A DNA stretch of 64,000 nucleotides from Actinophytocola algeriensis (GCF_014203735.1 NZ_JACHJQ010000001.1:669269-733268); one strand, 5' to 3'. Shown: positions 1 to 9,431, numbered from the stretch's first letter. Numbers and translations: made by a program. Notes: generated by a model not told the origin, from the letters alone.

Positions 1-1549
1 GCTCGCCGTCACGCTGGTGCAGATCGTCTGCTCGATCGGCGCGGTCTGGTTCGGTGCGCGCGTCGCGATGGCGTTCGGCCGTGACGTGCGGTCCGGGATC
101 TTCCACCGCGTCGGCGCGTTCTCCGCGCGCGAGGTCGCGACCTTCGGCGCGCCGTCGCTGATCACCCGGACCACCAACGACGTGCAGCAGGTCCAGTTGC
201 TGGTCGTCATGTTCTGCACGATGTTCGTCGCGGCGCCGATCATGTGTGTCGCCGGCGTGATCATGGCGCTCCAGGAGGACGTCGGGCTCTCCTGGCTGCT
301 GCTCGTGTGCGTGCCAGCGCTCGCGATCTCCATCGGGCTGATCGTGGCCAGGATGGTGCCGCAGTTCCGGTTGATGCAGGACCGGATCGACCAGGTGAAC
401 CGCGTCCTGCGCGAGCAGCTGTCCGGCATCCGGGTGGTCCGCGCGTTCGTTCGCGAGAAGGCCGAGACCGAGCGCTTCGGCGACGCCAACCGCCACCTCA
501 CCGACACCGCGCTCCGGGTCGGGCGGCTGCAGGCGCTGATCTTCCCGACCGTCATGCTGATCCTGAACGTCTCGAGCGTCGCCGTCCTCTGGTTCGGCGC
601 GCACCGCGTGGACACCGGCGAGATGCAGGTCGGCGCGCTGACCGCGTTCCTGTCCTACCTGCTGATGATCCTGATGTCGGTCATGATGGCGACCTTCATC
701 TCGATGATGATCCCGCGCGCGGCGGTCTGCGCGGAACGCATCCAGGAGGTGCTCGAGACCGAGTCGTCGGTGACGGACCCCGACGAACCCGTGACCGAGC
801 TGCCGACCCGCGCCGAGGTCGAGTTCCTGGGCGTCGAGTTCCGGTACCCGGGGGCGGCCGACCCGGTCCTGCGGGACATCTCGTTCCGCGCCGAGGCGGG
901 CAGGACCACCGCGATCATCGGCAGCACCGGCGCCGGCAAGACCACGCTGCTGTCGCTCGTCCCCCGGCTGATCGACGTCACCGGGGGTGTGCTGCGCGTC
1001 AACGGCACCGACGTCCGCGACCTGGAACCGGACGTGCTGCGCGGCCGCATCGGGCTGGTGCCCCAGCAGGCCTACCTGTTCACCGGCACCGTCGCGTCCA
1101 ACCTCCGCTACGGCAACCCGGACGCCACCGACGAGGACCTCTGGCAGGCGCTGGAGATCGCACAGGCCAAGGACTTCGTCGAGGAGATGGGTGGCCTCGA
1201 GTCCGCGATCGCGCAGGGCGGCACCAACGTGTCCGGCGGCCAGCGGCAGCGGCTGTCGATCGCGCGTGCGCTCGTGCGGCAGCCGGAGATCTACCTGTTC
1301 GACGACGCGTTCTCCGCACTGGACCTCGCGACCGACGCGGCACTGCGCGCCGCGCTGCGGCCGCACACCCAGCGGTCCGCGATCCTCGTGGTCGCGCAGC
1401 GCGTCTCCACGATCCTCGACGCCGACCAGATCATCGTGCTCGAGAACGGGGAGATCGTCGGCACCGGCACGCACCGCGAGCTGATGGCCGACTGCCCGAC
1501 CTACCAGGAAATCGTCGAGTCCCAGCTGACCCCGGAGCAGGCCGCATGA
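1..1549 (+). CDS. Heterodimeric ABC exporter, first subunit (5' end missing)
   Basis: Membrane exporter half-transporter whose reading frame is open to the left window edge, so its N-terminus is missing. Visible are the transmembrane domain and a complete nucleotide-binding domain: Walker A GSTGAGKTT (about nt 919-945), signature NVSGGQRQR and a Walker B ending FDD rather than FDE. The switch histidine is replaced by Gln (VVAQRVSTI). These two changes are known from the degenerate ATP site of heterodimeric exporters. The signature motif is intact and should complete the partner's active site. The stop overlaps the next ATG (ATGA at 1546), so the two subunits are translationally coupled. The substrate cannot be read from the sequence; drug or lipid export is the family norm. 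Confidence 0.93.
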   Translation, partial: LAVTLVQIVCSIGAVWFGARVAMAFGRDVRSGIFHRVGAFSAREVATFGAPSLITRTTNDVQQVQLLVVMFCTMFVAAPIMCVAGVIMALQEDVGLSWLLLVCVPALAISIGLIVARMVPQFRLMQDRIDQVNRVLREQLSGIRVVRAFVREKAETERFGDANRHLTDTALRVGRLQALIFPTVMLILNVSSVAVLWFGAHRVDTGEMQVGALTAFLSYLLMILMSVMMATFISMMIPRAAVCAERIQEVLETESSVTDPDEPVTELPTRAEVEFLGVEFRYPGAADPVLRDISFRAEAGRTTAIIGSTGAGKTTLLSLVPRLIDVTGGVLRVNGTDVRDLEPDVLRGRIGLVPQQAYLFTGTVASNLRYGNPDATDEDLWQALEIAQAKDFVEEMGGLESAIAQGGTNVSGGQRQRLSIARALVRQPEIYLFDDAFSALDLATDAALRAALRPHTQRSAILVVAQRVSTILDADQIIVLENGEIVGTGTHRELMADCPTYQEIVESQLTPEQAA

Positions 1550-3411
1550 GCACCCCCACCGCAACCCGCAGGCCGATGGCAGGTGGCCCGGTAGGCAGAG
1601 GGTTCCCCGGCATGCAGGGGCCCGTCAGCAAGGCCGACGATTTCAAGACCTCCGCCAAACGGCTCGTCTCCCGGATGCGGCCGGAACGCGTGAGCCTCGT
1701 GCTGGTGGTCGTGCTCGGCGTGATCAGCGTCGGGTTCTCGGTGGCAGGCCCGAAGATCCTGGGCCACGCCACGGACATCATCTTCGACGGCATCATCGCC
1801 CGGTACCGCGGACTGCCCGGTGCCGGCATCGACTTCGCCGCGCTCGGGTCCGTGCTGCGCTGGGTGCTCGCGCTGTACCTGATCTCGTCGATCTTCGGGT
1901 GGCTGCAGGGCAGGCTGCTCAACACGGTGGTGCAGCGCGTCGTGTTCGAGCTGCGCGAGGACGTCGAGGCGAAGCTGCACCGGCTGCCGCTGCGGTACTT
2001 CGACGGCCAGCCGCGCGGTGAGCTGCTCTCCCGCGTCACCAACGACATCGACAACATCTCGACCACGCTCCAGCAGACGCTGAGCCAGCTCCTCATCTCC
2101 GGGCTGACCGTGATCGGCGTGCTGGCCATGATGTTCTCGATCTCGCCGCTGCTGGCGCTGATCGCGCTCGCGGTCATCCCGATCTCGGTGGTGATCACCG
2201 GGCAGATCGGCAAGCGGTCGCAGAAGCTGTTCGTCGCGCAGTGGAAGCACACCGGCGCGCTCAACGCGCACATCGAGGAGTCGTTCACCGGCCACCAGCT
2301 GGTGAAGGTCTTCGGGCGGCAGAAGGAGTCCGAGGCGGAGTTCCGCAGCCGCAACGAGGAGCTGTACACCGCGTCGTCCGGCGCGCAGTTCGTGTCCGGG
2401 CTGATCATGCCCGCGATGATGTTCCTGTCGAACCTGTCCTACGTGATCATCGCGGTGGTCGGCGGACTGCGGATCACCGGCGGCTCGATGACGCTCGGCG
2501 AGGTCACGGCGTTCATCCAGTACTCGCGCCAGTTCACGCAGCCGCTGACCCAGGTCGCGTCGATGGCGAACCTCATGCAGTCCGGGGTCGCGTCGGCGGA
2601 GCGGGTGTTCGAGCTGCTCGACGCCGAGGAGCAGGAACCGGACCCGGCCGACGCGACACTGCCCGCGACCCGGCGCGGCCGCGTCGAGTTCGAGGGTGTG
2701 TCGTTCTCGTACCGCGCCGAGCAGCCGTTGATCGAGGACCTGTCGCTGGTGGCGGAGCCGGGTCAGACGGTGGCGATCGTGGGGCCGACCGGGGCTGGCA
2801 AGACCACGCTGGTGAACCTGATCCTGCGGTTCTACGAGCTGGACGCGGGCCGGATCACCCTGGACGGTGTCGACATCACCGCGTTGAAGCGGGAGGACCT
2901 GCGCTCGCAGGTCGGCATGGTCCTGCAGGACACGTGGCTGTTCGGCGGCACGATCCGCGACAACATCGCCTACGGCAAGCCGGGCGCGACGGAGGAGGAG
3001 ATCGTCGCCGCCGCGCAGGCCACGTACGTGGACCGGTTCGTGCGCACGTTGCCGGACGGCTACGACACGGTGATCGACGAGGAGGCGTCGAACGTGTCGG
3101 CGGGTGAGAAGCAGCTGCTGACGATCGCGCGGGCGTTCCTGGCGAGCCCGTCGCTGCTGATCCTCGACGAGGCCACGAGCTCGGTGGACACGCGGACGGA
3201 GTCGTTGGTGCAGCACGCGATGGCGGCGCTGCGGTCGTCGCGGACGAGTTTCGTGATCGCCCACCGGTTGTCGACGATCCGGGACGCGGACCTGATCCTC
3301 GTGATGGAGTCCGGCCGCATCGTCGAGCAGGGAAACCACGAACACCTGCTGGAACAGCGCGGCGCCTACCACCGCCTGTACTCGGCGCAGTTCGCGGCGC
3401 CGGTGGAATGA
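1546..3411 (+). CDS. Heterodimeric ABC exporter, second subunit
   Basis: A 621-residue half-transporter: about 45 residues of cytoplasmic leader, a six-helix transmembrane domain (about 45-330), then a nucleotide-binding domain with Walker A GPTGAGKTT (about 414), canonical Walker B LLILDEATS and switch His (IAHRLSTI). Its signature motif is degenerate (VSAGEKQ instead of LSGGQ). Together with the upstream subunit this gives one consensus ATP site (this Walker A/B plus the partner's SGGQ) and one degenerate site, the usual asymmetry of TM287/288-type or Rv1272c/Rv1273c-type exporters. The start at 1546 is fixed by the 4-nt ATGA overlap. A palindrome array follows the stop. Confidence 0.94.
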   Translation: MSTPTATRRPMAGGPVGRGFPGMQGPVSKADDFKTSAKRLVSRMRPERVSLVLVVVLGVISVGFSVAGPKILGHATDIIFDGIIARYRGLPGAGIDFAALGSVLRWVLALYLISSIFGWLQGRLLNTVVQRVVFELREDVEAKLHRLPLRYFDGQPRGELLSRVTNDIDNISTTLQQTLSQLLISGLTVIGVLAMMFSISPLLALIALAVIPISVVITGQIGKRSQKLFVAQWKHTGALNAHIEESFTGHQLVKVFGRQKESEAEFRSRNEELYTASSGAQFVSGLIMPAMMFLSNLSYVIIAVVGGLRITGGSMTLGEVTAFIQYSRQFTQPLTQVASMANLMQSGVASAERVFELLDAEEQEPDPADATLPATRRGRVEFEGVSFSYRAEQPLIEDLSLVAEPGQTVAIVGPTGAGKTTLVNLILRFYELDAGRITLDGVDITALKREDLRSQVGMVLQDTWLFGGTIRDNIAYGKPGATEEEIVAAAQATYVDRFVRTLPDGYDTVIDEEASNVSAGEKQLLTIARAFLASPSLLILDEATSSVDTRTESLVQHAMAALRSSRTSFVIAHRLSTIRDADLILVMESGRIVEQGNHEHLLEQRGAYHRLYSAQFAAPVE

Positions 3412-3434
3412 CCCGGTGACCGGTACCGCTCTGG

Positions 3435-3590
3435 TCATGAAGGGGTCCTTCATCACATCGAGCGTTGCGAAGGGGTCCTTCATCACGTTCAGCGCAACGA
3501 AGGGGTCCTTCATCACGCCGGTTGTTACGAAGGGCCCCTTCGTGGCATCGCAGCTGTCTCGAAAGCCTCTTTCGGGGCAGGGGCAGCGTT
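3435..3590. repeat. Array of four 13-bp palindromes at exact 30-bp period
   Basis: Palindromes of the form GAAGGGGTCCTTC start at 3439, 3469 and 3499, with a variant GAAGGGCCCCTTC at 3529. Each of the first three is followed by ATCAC and the start-to-start distance is exactly 30 bp. A related GAAAGCCTCTTTC element follows near 3561. The same units recur at 14.3, 50.4 and 58.2 kb. Because 30 is a multiple of three, open frames of 10-residue repeats (MKGSFIT-like on one strand, MKDPF-like on the other) run through the array; I regard these as by-products, not genes. Confidence 0.85.
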
Positions 3591-3674
3591 CCGGCCGCAA
3601 CTTGGCGCAGGACGTGGTGGCGGCCATACGATGGACTGAGGTGAGTGGCGCCGCGTGAGTTCTGGGGAGGCGGC

Positions 3675-5237
3675 ATGGCGGTCACGCAGACAGTGCCCTG
3701 CGTTCAGGCGCTTGCCGCGTCGTGGACGGCGGGGAGTTTCACGCTCGAACCGGTCACCGCGGAGATCCGCCCGGGCCGGCTCGTCGCGATCATCGGGGCG
3801 AGCGGGGCGGGCAAGACCACGCTGCTCGAACTCCTCGCCGGGGTGCGGGAACCGACGTCCGGGCAGGTCACGCACCCGCCGGACATCGGGTTCGTGCCGC
3901 AGGACGACATCGTCCACACCCACCTCCCGCTGGACCGCACCCTGTCCTACGCGGCCCGGCTGCGTGGCGAACCACCCGCTGTCGACGAGGTCCTGGCGAC
4001 GCTCGGGCTCACCGACCGCGCCCGCGCGACCGTCGCCACGCTCAGCGGCGGCGAGCGCAAACGGGCGAGCATCGCGGTCGAGCTGCTCGGGCAGCCGGAC
4101 GTGCTGTTCCTCGACGAGCCGACCAGCGGGCTCGACCCGGGCACCGGCAAGGACCTGGTCCGCAACCTCCGGCTGCTGGCCGACGCGGGCCGCACGGTCG
4201 TGTACACCACCCACAACCCGCCCGACATCGCGCTGACCGACCAGGTCATCGTGCTCGTCGACGGCCGGCTCACCTACTCCGGACCACCCGATGGCGAGGG
4301 CACCGCGGAGGAGATCTACCACCGGCTGGTGGCGGGTGAGGTCGAGTGGTCGCCGTCGCCGGTCGTCTTCGAGCCGCCGGCGGCACCGCCCGCGCCGCGC
4401 CGCCGCGTCCCGGCGGTCCGGCAGTGGGCGCTGCTGACCGCGCGGGCGGTGGAACTGCTGGCCCGCAACCGGATCACGCTCGCCATCCTCGTCGGCTCGC
4501 CGATCATGATCGCGCTGATGTTCCTGATGCTGTTCCGGCCGGGCGCGTTCGACCCCGGGTCGCCGTCCCCGAACACGACCGTGATGATCCTGTTCTGGAT
4601 CGCGTTCGGCGGCTTCTTCTTCGGCCTCACCTACGGGCTGTCCCAGATCTGCGACGAGTTCGCCATCCTCCGCCGCGAACGCCGCGCCGGCCTCGGCCTC
4701 GGCGCCTACCTGTTGTCCAAAGTGGCCGCTCTGCTCCCGTTGCTGTGCCTGGTGGACGCGCTGCTGCTCGCGTTGCTGTCGGTCACCGACCGGCTGCCGG
4801 ACCTGGCGTTCGGGGAGAACCTCGCCCTGTTCGTCACGGTCGCGCTGGCGTCGGTGGCCGCGCTGACGCTCGGACTGCTGGCCGCGTCGGCGGTGCACAA
4901 CCCGTCGCAGGCGGCGCTCACGTTGCCGATGCTGTGCTTCCCGCAGGTGCTGTTCGTCGGCGCGTTCCTGCCGGTCCCGGTGATGGCGGACGTCGGCCGC
5001 TGGTTCAGCTACGCGATGAGCAACCGCTGGGCGTTCGAGGCACTGGGCCACACGGCGGGCCTGCCCGCCCTGTGGCGCGACGGCGGTTCCCCGCTCGGCC
5101 CGCCGCTGCTGGCGTCCTACGAGGACAGCTTCGACCATCCACTGTGGACTCACTGGTCGCTGCTGGCGGGCTTCACGGTGCTGTTCGCGGCCCTGACGCT
5201 GGTGGTGCTGCGCCGCAAGGCGGGACCAGCGCGATGA
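3675..5237 (+). CDS. ABCG/White-type ABC transporter (fused ATPase-permease)
   Basis: A 520-residue ABC protein in the reverse order typical of the ABCG/White family: nucleotide-binding domain first (Walker A GASGAGKTT about residue 41, Q-loop VPQDD, signature LSGGERKR about 122, Walker B VLFLDEPTSGLD), then an ABC-2 type membrane domain with about six hydrophobic segments from residue 255 on. Such proteins work as dimers, usually for export. The ATG at 3675 is preceded by GGGGAGG (3664-3670). An in-frame GTG at 3645 lacks such a site. The stop overlaps the next start (ATGA at 5234), which ties it to a PLP enzyme. The substrate is unknown. Confidence 0.9.
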   Translation: MAVTQTVPCVQALAASWTAGSFTLEPVTAEIRPGRLVAIIGASGAGKTTLLELLAGVREPTSGQVTHPPDIGFVPQDDIVHTHLPLDRTLSYAARLRGEPPAVDEVLATLGLTDRARATVATLSGGERKRASIAVELLGQPDVLFLDEPTSGLDPGTGKDLVRNLRLLADAGRTVVYTTHNPPDIALTDQVIVLVDGRLTYSGPPDGEGTAEEIYHRLVAGEVEWSPSPVVFEPPAAPPAPRRRVPAVRQWALLTARAVELLARNRITLAILVGSPIMIALMFLMLFRPGAFDPGSPSPNTTVMILFWIAFGGFFFGLTYGLSQICDEFAILRRERRAGLGLGAYLLSKVAALLPLLCLVDALLLALLSVTDRLPDLAFGENLALFVTVALASVAALTLGLLAASAVHNPSQAALTLPMLCFPQVLFVGAFLPVPVMADVGRWFSYAMSNRWAFEALGHTAGLPALWRDGGSPLGPPLLASYEDSFDHPLWTHWSLLAGFTVLFAALTLVVLRRKAGPAR

Positions 5238-6652
5238 CCGGGGCCACGGCACCGTTCCTCGCGGAGTACCCGGAGTACGCCACGACGTCCCGCCTCGACG
5301 AACTGCGCGGCACCGAGTACAGCTACCTCGACGAGCAGGGCCACCTGTACCTGGACTACACGGGCGCGGGCCTGGCGGCCCACGCGCAACACCGCGCACA
5401 CGCGGACCGCCTGGCGGCGACACTGTTCGGCAACCCGCACTCGGTGAACCCGACGAGCGAGGCGGCCACCGCTCTCGTGGAGGCGGCGCGGCGGCGTGTG
5501 CTGGAGCACTTCAACGCCTCCCCGGCCGAGTACACAGCGGTGTTCACCCCGAACGCGACGGGCGCCGCGCGGCTGGTGGGGGAGGCGTACCCGTTCGGCA
5601 GGCGCACGAGACTCGTGCTGACGTTCGACAACCACAACTCGGTCAACGGCCTCCGCGAGTTCGCCCGCCGAGCCCACGCCACAACGGTGTACGTGCCGAC
5701 GAAGGCGCCGGAACTGCGGGTGTCCGCCGACGCGCTGACCTCCGCGCTGAGCCGGGGACGGGGTCTGTTCGCTTATCCGGCGCAGAGCAACTTCAGCGGC
5801 GTGCGCCACCCGCTCGACTGGGTCGGCCACGCGCAGGAGCGCGGCTACGAGGTGCTGCTGGACGCGGCCGCGTACCTGCCGACGAGCATGCTGGACCTGA
5901 GTGCAGTGCGCCCGGAGTTCGTGCTGGTGAGCTGGTACAAACTGTTCGGCTACCCGACGGGAGTCGGCTGCCTGGTCGCCAGGCGTGACGCGCTGGCACG
6001 GCTGCGTCGGCCGTGGTTCTCCGGCGGCACGATCCAGGCGGTCAGCGTGGGCATGCCCTGGCACACGATGGCCCCGGACGAGTCCGCCTTCGAGGACGGC
6101 ACGCTGAACTTCCTGTCCATTCCGGACGTCCACTTCGGACTGGACTGGCTGTCGGGCATAGGTGTGCCACTGGTGGGAACGCGGGTGGCGTGCCTGACAG
6201 GCTGGTTGCTGCGATGCCTGAACGGCCTGAAACACACCGACGGTACCCCGATGGCCCGCGTCTACGGCCCGACGACGGTCGAGGCCAGGGGCGGCACGGT
6301 GGCGTTCAACTTCCTGGACGCGACCGGCAAGGTGGTGGACGAACGCCTGGTGGCGGCGGAGACGTCGGCGGCGGGCATCTCGCTGCGCACCGGCTGCTTC
6401 TGCAACCCGGGAGTCGGCGAGGACGCGTTCGGCCTGGACCTGGGCGCACTGAAATCCCTGCGCCACGCGAAGACGGACTCACTGGACGAGTACCTGAGGC
6501 TGATCGGCCTCCCGTCAGCCGGCGCGATCCGCGTGTCGTTCGGCCTGGTGTCCACGGTGGCGGACGTGGGCCGGTTCGTCGAGTTCGCGGAACGCACGTA
6601 CCGGGACCGCGTCACCGGCACGGCAGGTCTCCCGCCCCGCGACCGCTGCTGA
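5234..6652 (+). CDS. Class V aminotransferase, molybdenum-cofactor-sulfurase-like
   Basis: A 472-residue PLP-dependent fold type I enzyme. The PLP lysine is in WYKLFGYPTG (about residue 235). The persulfide-loop motif RTGCFCNPG (about 382) is the hallmark of the N-terminal NifS-like domain of Moco sulfurases (Mocos/ABA3), where the first Cys carries sulfur. The C-terminal MOSC domain of the eukaryotic enzymes is absent. By family knowledge it should act as a cysteine desulfurase. Its acceptor is unknown. The start overlaps the stop of the ABCG transporter by 4 nt, so the two are expressed together. That pairing is unusual, because no molybdenum-cofactor gene lies in the window. Confidence 0.85.
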   Translation: MTGATAPFLAEYPEYATTSRLDELRGTEYSYLDEQGHLYLDYTGAGLAAHAQHRAHADRLAATLFGNPHSVNPTSEAATALVEAARRRVLEHFNASPAEYTAVFTPNATGAARLVGEAYPFGRRTRLVLTFDNHNSVNGLREFARRAHATTVYVPTKAPELRVSADALTSALSRGRGLFAYPAQSNFSGVRHPLDWVGHAQERGYEVLLDAAAYLPTSMLDLSAVRPEFVLVSWYKLFGYPTGVGCLVARRDALARLRRPWFSGGTIQAVSVGMPWHTMAPDESAFEDGTLNFLSIPDVHFGLDWLSGIGVPLVGTRVACLTGWLLRCLNGLKHTDGTPMARVYGPTTVEARGGTVAFNFLDATGKVVDERLVAAETSAAGISLRTGCFCNPGVGEDAFGLDLGALKSLRHAKTDSLDEYLRLIGLPSAGAIRVSFGLVSTVADVGRFVEFAERTYRDRVTGTAGLPPRDRC

Positions 6653-6662
6653 CCGACCTCCC

Positions 6663-8408
6663 TCACTCCTCCAGCAGATCCGCGGGATCGGCCCGTTGCC
6701 CGCCGCCGAACAACGCCCCGGAAGCGGTATCGGCACCAGCGTGCCGCCACCACTCCGCCTCCCGCCTGCTGCGTACGTCGTCCACGGCGACCACCGCCCC
6801 GGACTCGTGCACCATCGCGGCGAGGTTGGTCAACGCCTTGCCCACCAACGACTTCCGCGACGCGCCCCGCGCCTGCGACACCAGCCGCGCGGTCAGTGCC
6901 ACCGCCCGCAACGGGAACCCGCCCAACCGCACCACCTCCGACGGGTCACCGCCGAAGTCGTGCACCGCCATGCCCACCCCGGCCGCCGCGAGCGACGACA
7001 GGTTGTCCGCCGACCGGGCCCGGCCCTCGAACACCTCCGATGCGGGCATCGCGAGCTGCAGGCGTGAAGCGGACAGCTCCGTCTCGTCCAGCACAGCCAG
7101 CACCGTGTCGACGAGGTCCGGCGCGGCCGACTGGTTCGGCGACAGGCGCACCGACAGCGGCAGGCTCGTCACCCGCCCGCACGCGTCCCGCAGCAGCCAC
7201 CGCCCGATCCTCGGGCTCTGCCCGGTCTGCTCCAGCACGTCGGCCAGCCCTGGCTCCTCCCACCGGACGAACGCGTCCACGCCAACCGGCTGCTCGTCGG
7301 TGAGCCCGACCCGCAGGCGATAGCCGGTCGTGAGCCGCGCACTGTCCAGCGTCGCCGCCGCGCGGAGCAGTCTGCGGTCGTGGGCGTCCTCGTCCGGCAT
7401 CAGCAACCGCCAGCGGCCGGGCCCTTCCCGCCGTGCGTGCCGCAGCGCGATGTCGCCCGCCTGCAGGAACTCGACCGGGTCGGCCCGGTGCGGTGGGCTC
7501 TGCACCACGCCGACGCTCGCGGACGTCCGCAGGCCGAGGTCCGCGATGCGCGTGGTCGCCGAGATCGCGTCGTGGATCGTGGCGACCACGTCGGCCGGGG
7601 ACGTGGTGCTCTCCTGCAGGACCGTGAACCCGGCCCGGTCGAAGCGCGCCACCATCATGTCCGGCATCGCCGACCGCAGCCGGACGGCGATCGCGGTCAT
7701 CAGCGTGTCCGTGCGCGGGCCGCCGAGGCCCTCGTTGAACACCGAGAACCCGTTCAGCTCGATCCGGTACAGCGTGGTCGGGCTGCCGGAGTTGAGCACC
7801 TCCTCCAACCGGGTGCTGAAGAACTGCCGGTTCGGCAGCCCGGTCAGCGGGTCGTGCAGCAGCTGGTGGCTGAGCTGCCGCCGCAGCAGCGTCAGCTCGG
7901 TCGACGTGTCACCGAAGTCGGACTGCCTGTTCTCGGCCGCGTGCATCGCCTTCTTCGCGACCTCCAGCAGCGCGCGGCACATCGCCTCCTGCTGGTCGGT
8001 GGTCCGCCGCCGGATGGCCTCGGCGAACCCGGCCGCCAGCGCGCCGAGCAACCGGACCACGTGCTCGGGCGGCCGGCCACGCACGTCGTCGTCGGTCAGC
8101 AGTGGCCCGGCCAGCACGTCGATCGTGGTCTGCAGGCTCGACTTGTCGACGCAGTTCAGGGACACGAGCCGCGCACCGGCCCGCTCCGCCGCCTCGAGTC
8201 CGAGCGGCTCGGCGGTCAGCGCCGCGAACAGGGCGTGGACCATCTCCAGCAGCGGCTGCTCGAGATCGGTGTGCTCCAACGGCACGTACGCGGTCGAGCT
8301 GATCAGGTACGCCCACTTGCGGGCGACCTTGACGCGTGCCTTCTCTCGATCCTTCGCCGATCTCGCCGCGGGGGCGCGTGGCCCGCCGTTTCTCAGGGGC
8401 TCGGTCAT
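6663..8408 (-). CDS. Degenerate GGDEF-EAL domain protein
   Basis: A 581-residue cytoplasmic protein: an N-terminal helical region of about 170 residues, a GGDEF-fold domain starting at the conserved HDPLTGLPNR, and an EAL-fold domain. The catalytic motifs are lost. The GGDEF site reads ARFDRAGF, the EAL site reads GVDAFVRW, the metal-binding DDFG motif reads VHDFGG, and the EiTE motif is missing. It is therefore probably neither a diguanylate cyclase nor a phosphodiesterase, and may bind c-di-GMP or a protein partner. The ATG at 8408 overlaps the stop of the upstream hydrolase gene (ATGA), which I prefer to the longer start at 8432. No membrane segment is seen. Confidence 0.85.
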   Translation of the reverse strand: MTEPLRNGGPRAPAARSAKDREKARVKVARKWAYLISSTAYVPLEHTDLEQPLLEMVHALFAALTAEPLGLEAAERAGARLVSLNCVDKSSLQTTIDVLAGPLLTDDDVRGRPPEHVVRLLGALAAGFAEAIRRRTTDQQEAMCRALLEVAKKAMHAAENRQSDFGDTSTELTLLRRQLSHQLLHDPLTGLPNRQFFSTRLEEVLNSGSPTTLYRIELNGFSVFNEGLGGPRTDTLMTAIAVRLRSAMPDMMVARFDRAGFTVLQESTTSPADVVATIHDAISATTRIADLGLRTSASVGVVQSPPHRADPVEFLQAGDIALRHARREGPGRWRLLMPDEDAHDRRLLRAAATLDSARLTTGYRLRVGLTDEQPVGVDAFVRWEEPGLADVLEQTGQSPRIGRWLLRDACGRVTSLPLSVRLSPNQSAAPDLVDTVLAVLDETELSASRLQLAMPASEVFEGRARSADNLSSLAAAGVGMAVHDFGGDPSEVVRLGGFPLRAVALTARLVSQARGASRKSLVGKALTNLAAMVHESGAVVAVDDVRSRREAEWWRHAGADTASGALFGGGQRADPADLLEE

Positions 8409-9421
8409 CGGCGGATCATCCGATCTGCCCATCGCACCACCACATCGTGCAGGTCAGGAGCGTTCGGGGCGTAGTTGAGCGCGTGGCCGTAGCCCGGTAG
8501 GACATAGGCCTGCAGTCGCGCGGCGGGGCCGTAGAACGGGGCCTCCGCCCGCAGCAGCGCCGCCGACGACGAGCAGTCGGTGGCGAGCAGCCCGCAGAAG
8601 GTCGGGTCCGCGCCCGCCATCACGGTGAGGACCGGGACGCCGACCTTCCTGGTGTACGGGGTGACGGTGCCGAGAAGTGCCGCGTCGACGAGTTCGGTCG
8701 GCGCGACGACGTCCTTGGCCGCCTCGTCGAGCGCGTCGATCGCCGCGTCGTACGGACCCGGCGCGTGCAGGGACCGCCAGCGCGTGCCGGACATGGTGGT
8801 CAGGTAGCCGAGGTCGAGCGGCCTGCCCGAGAACGCCGGGTCCAGTACGGCGGGCACGAACGTGGCGGCGATCGGCGCGAGACCGAGCACGTTGAGGTGG
8901 TGGCCCATGCCGGTGACCAGCACGCCGTCCACGTCGCGGTACCTGGCCGCCTCGATGATCGAGATGGCGGAGCCGAGCGAGTGGCCGCCGAGGAAGACCT
9001 TGTCGAAGCGCTGCCGCAGCACCTGCACGACCTGGTGCACCGCGTCCGCCTGCGTGATCGCGGTGAGCAGGACGCTCGGCGGGACCGAGCTCGCGCCGGT
9101 GCCGAGGCGGTCGACGGTCAGCGTCGCGTACCCGCCCTCGTTCATGGCGCGGCGGAACGAGTGCGTGGCCGGGTCGACGGGGATGTCCCAGTAGCCGCGG
9201 TTGTAGAAACCGCCGGGCACCAGCACCTGCACGGCGGACGTGCCACCGGCCGGCACGCACAGCGTCGCGGCCATCGTCTGCGCGAGGCCCGCGATGGTGA
9301 CCGGGTACCGCGCGGGTGTGCACGTCGGCTCGGCGGCGTTCGCCGGGGGTGCGGACAGCAGGAACGCGAGTGCGGTTGCGGCGAGCGCCATGGCGAGCCG
9401 CCGCGAGGGTCGGGGGAGCAA
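8405..9421 (-). CDS. Secreted alpha/beta hydrolase
   Basis: A 338-residue protein with a Sec signal peptide (hydrophobic run about 10-25, cleavage after ANA about residue 29). The alpha/beta hydrolase triad is visible: nucleophile Ser148 in GHSLGS, an acid in AGADPTF, and a C-terminal His in GYGHALN. Several cysteines suggest disulfides outside the cell. The family includes lipases and esterases; the substrate is not evident. It overlaps the degenerate GGDEF-EAL gene by 4 nt and lies 10 bp downstream of the P450 gene on the same strand, so the three may form one transcript. Confidence 0.86.
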   Translation of the reverse strand: MLPRPSRRLAMALAATALAFLLSAPPANAAEPTCTPARYPVTIAGLAQTMAATLCVPAGGTSAVQVLVPGGFYNRGYWDIPVDPATHSFRRAMNEGGYATLTVDRLGTGASSVPPSVLLTAITQADAVHQVVQVLRQRFDKVFLGGHSLGSAISIIEAARYRDVDGVLVTGMGHHLNVLGLAPIAATFVPAVLDPAFSGRPLDLGYLTTMSGTRWRSLHAPGPYDAAIDALDEAAKDVVAPTELVDAALLGTVTPYTRKVGVPVLTVMAGADPTFCGLLATDCSSSAALLRAEAPFYGPAARLQAYVLPGYGHALNYAPNAPDLHDVVVRWADRMIRR

Positions 9422-9431
9422 CGGGAACCTT

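Noticed and set aside
3435-3590. CRISPR-like array (repeat plus spacer every 30 bp)
   Set aside because: Units are short palindromes with 12-17 bp partly shared spacers, found in several loci. No cas gene is present and there is no 28-37 bp direct repeat, so it is not a CRISPR array.
1501-3627. 708-residue minus-strand frame opposite the ABC exporter gene
   Set aside because: GC-rich antisense shadow. Composition is Arg/His/Val-rich without domain logic, and the plus-strand frame has all ABC motifs.
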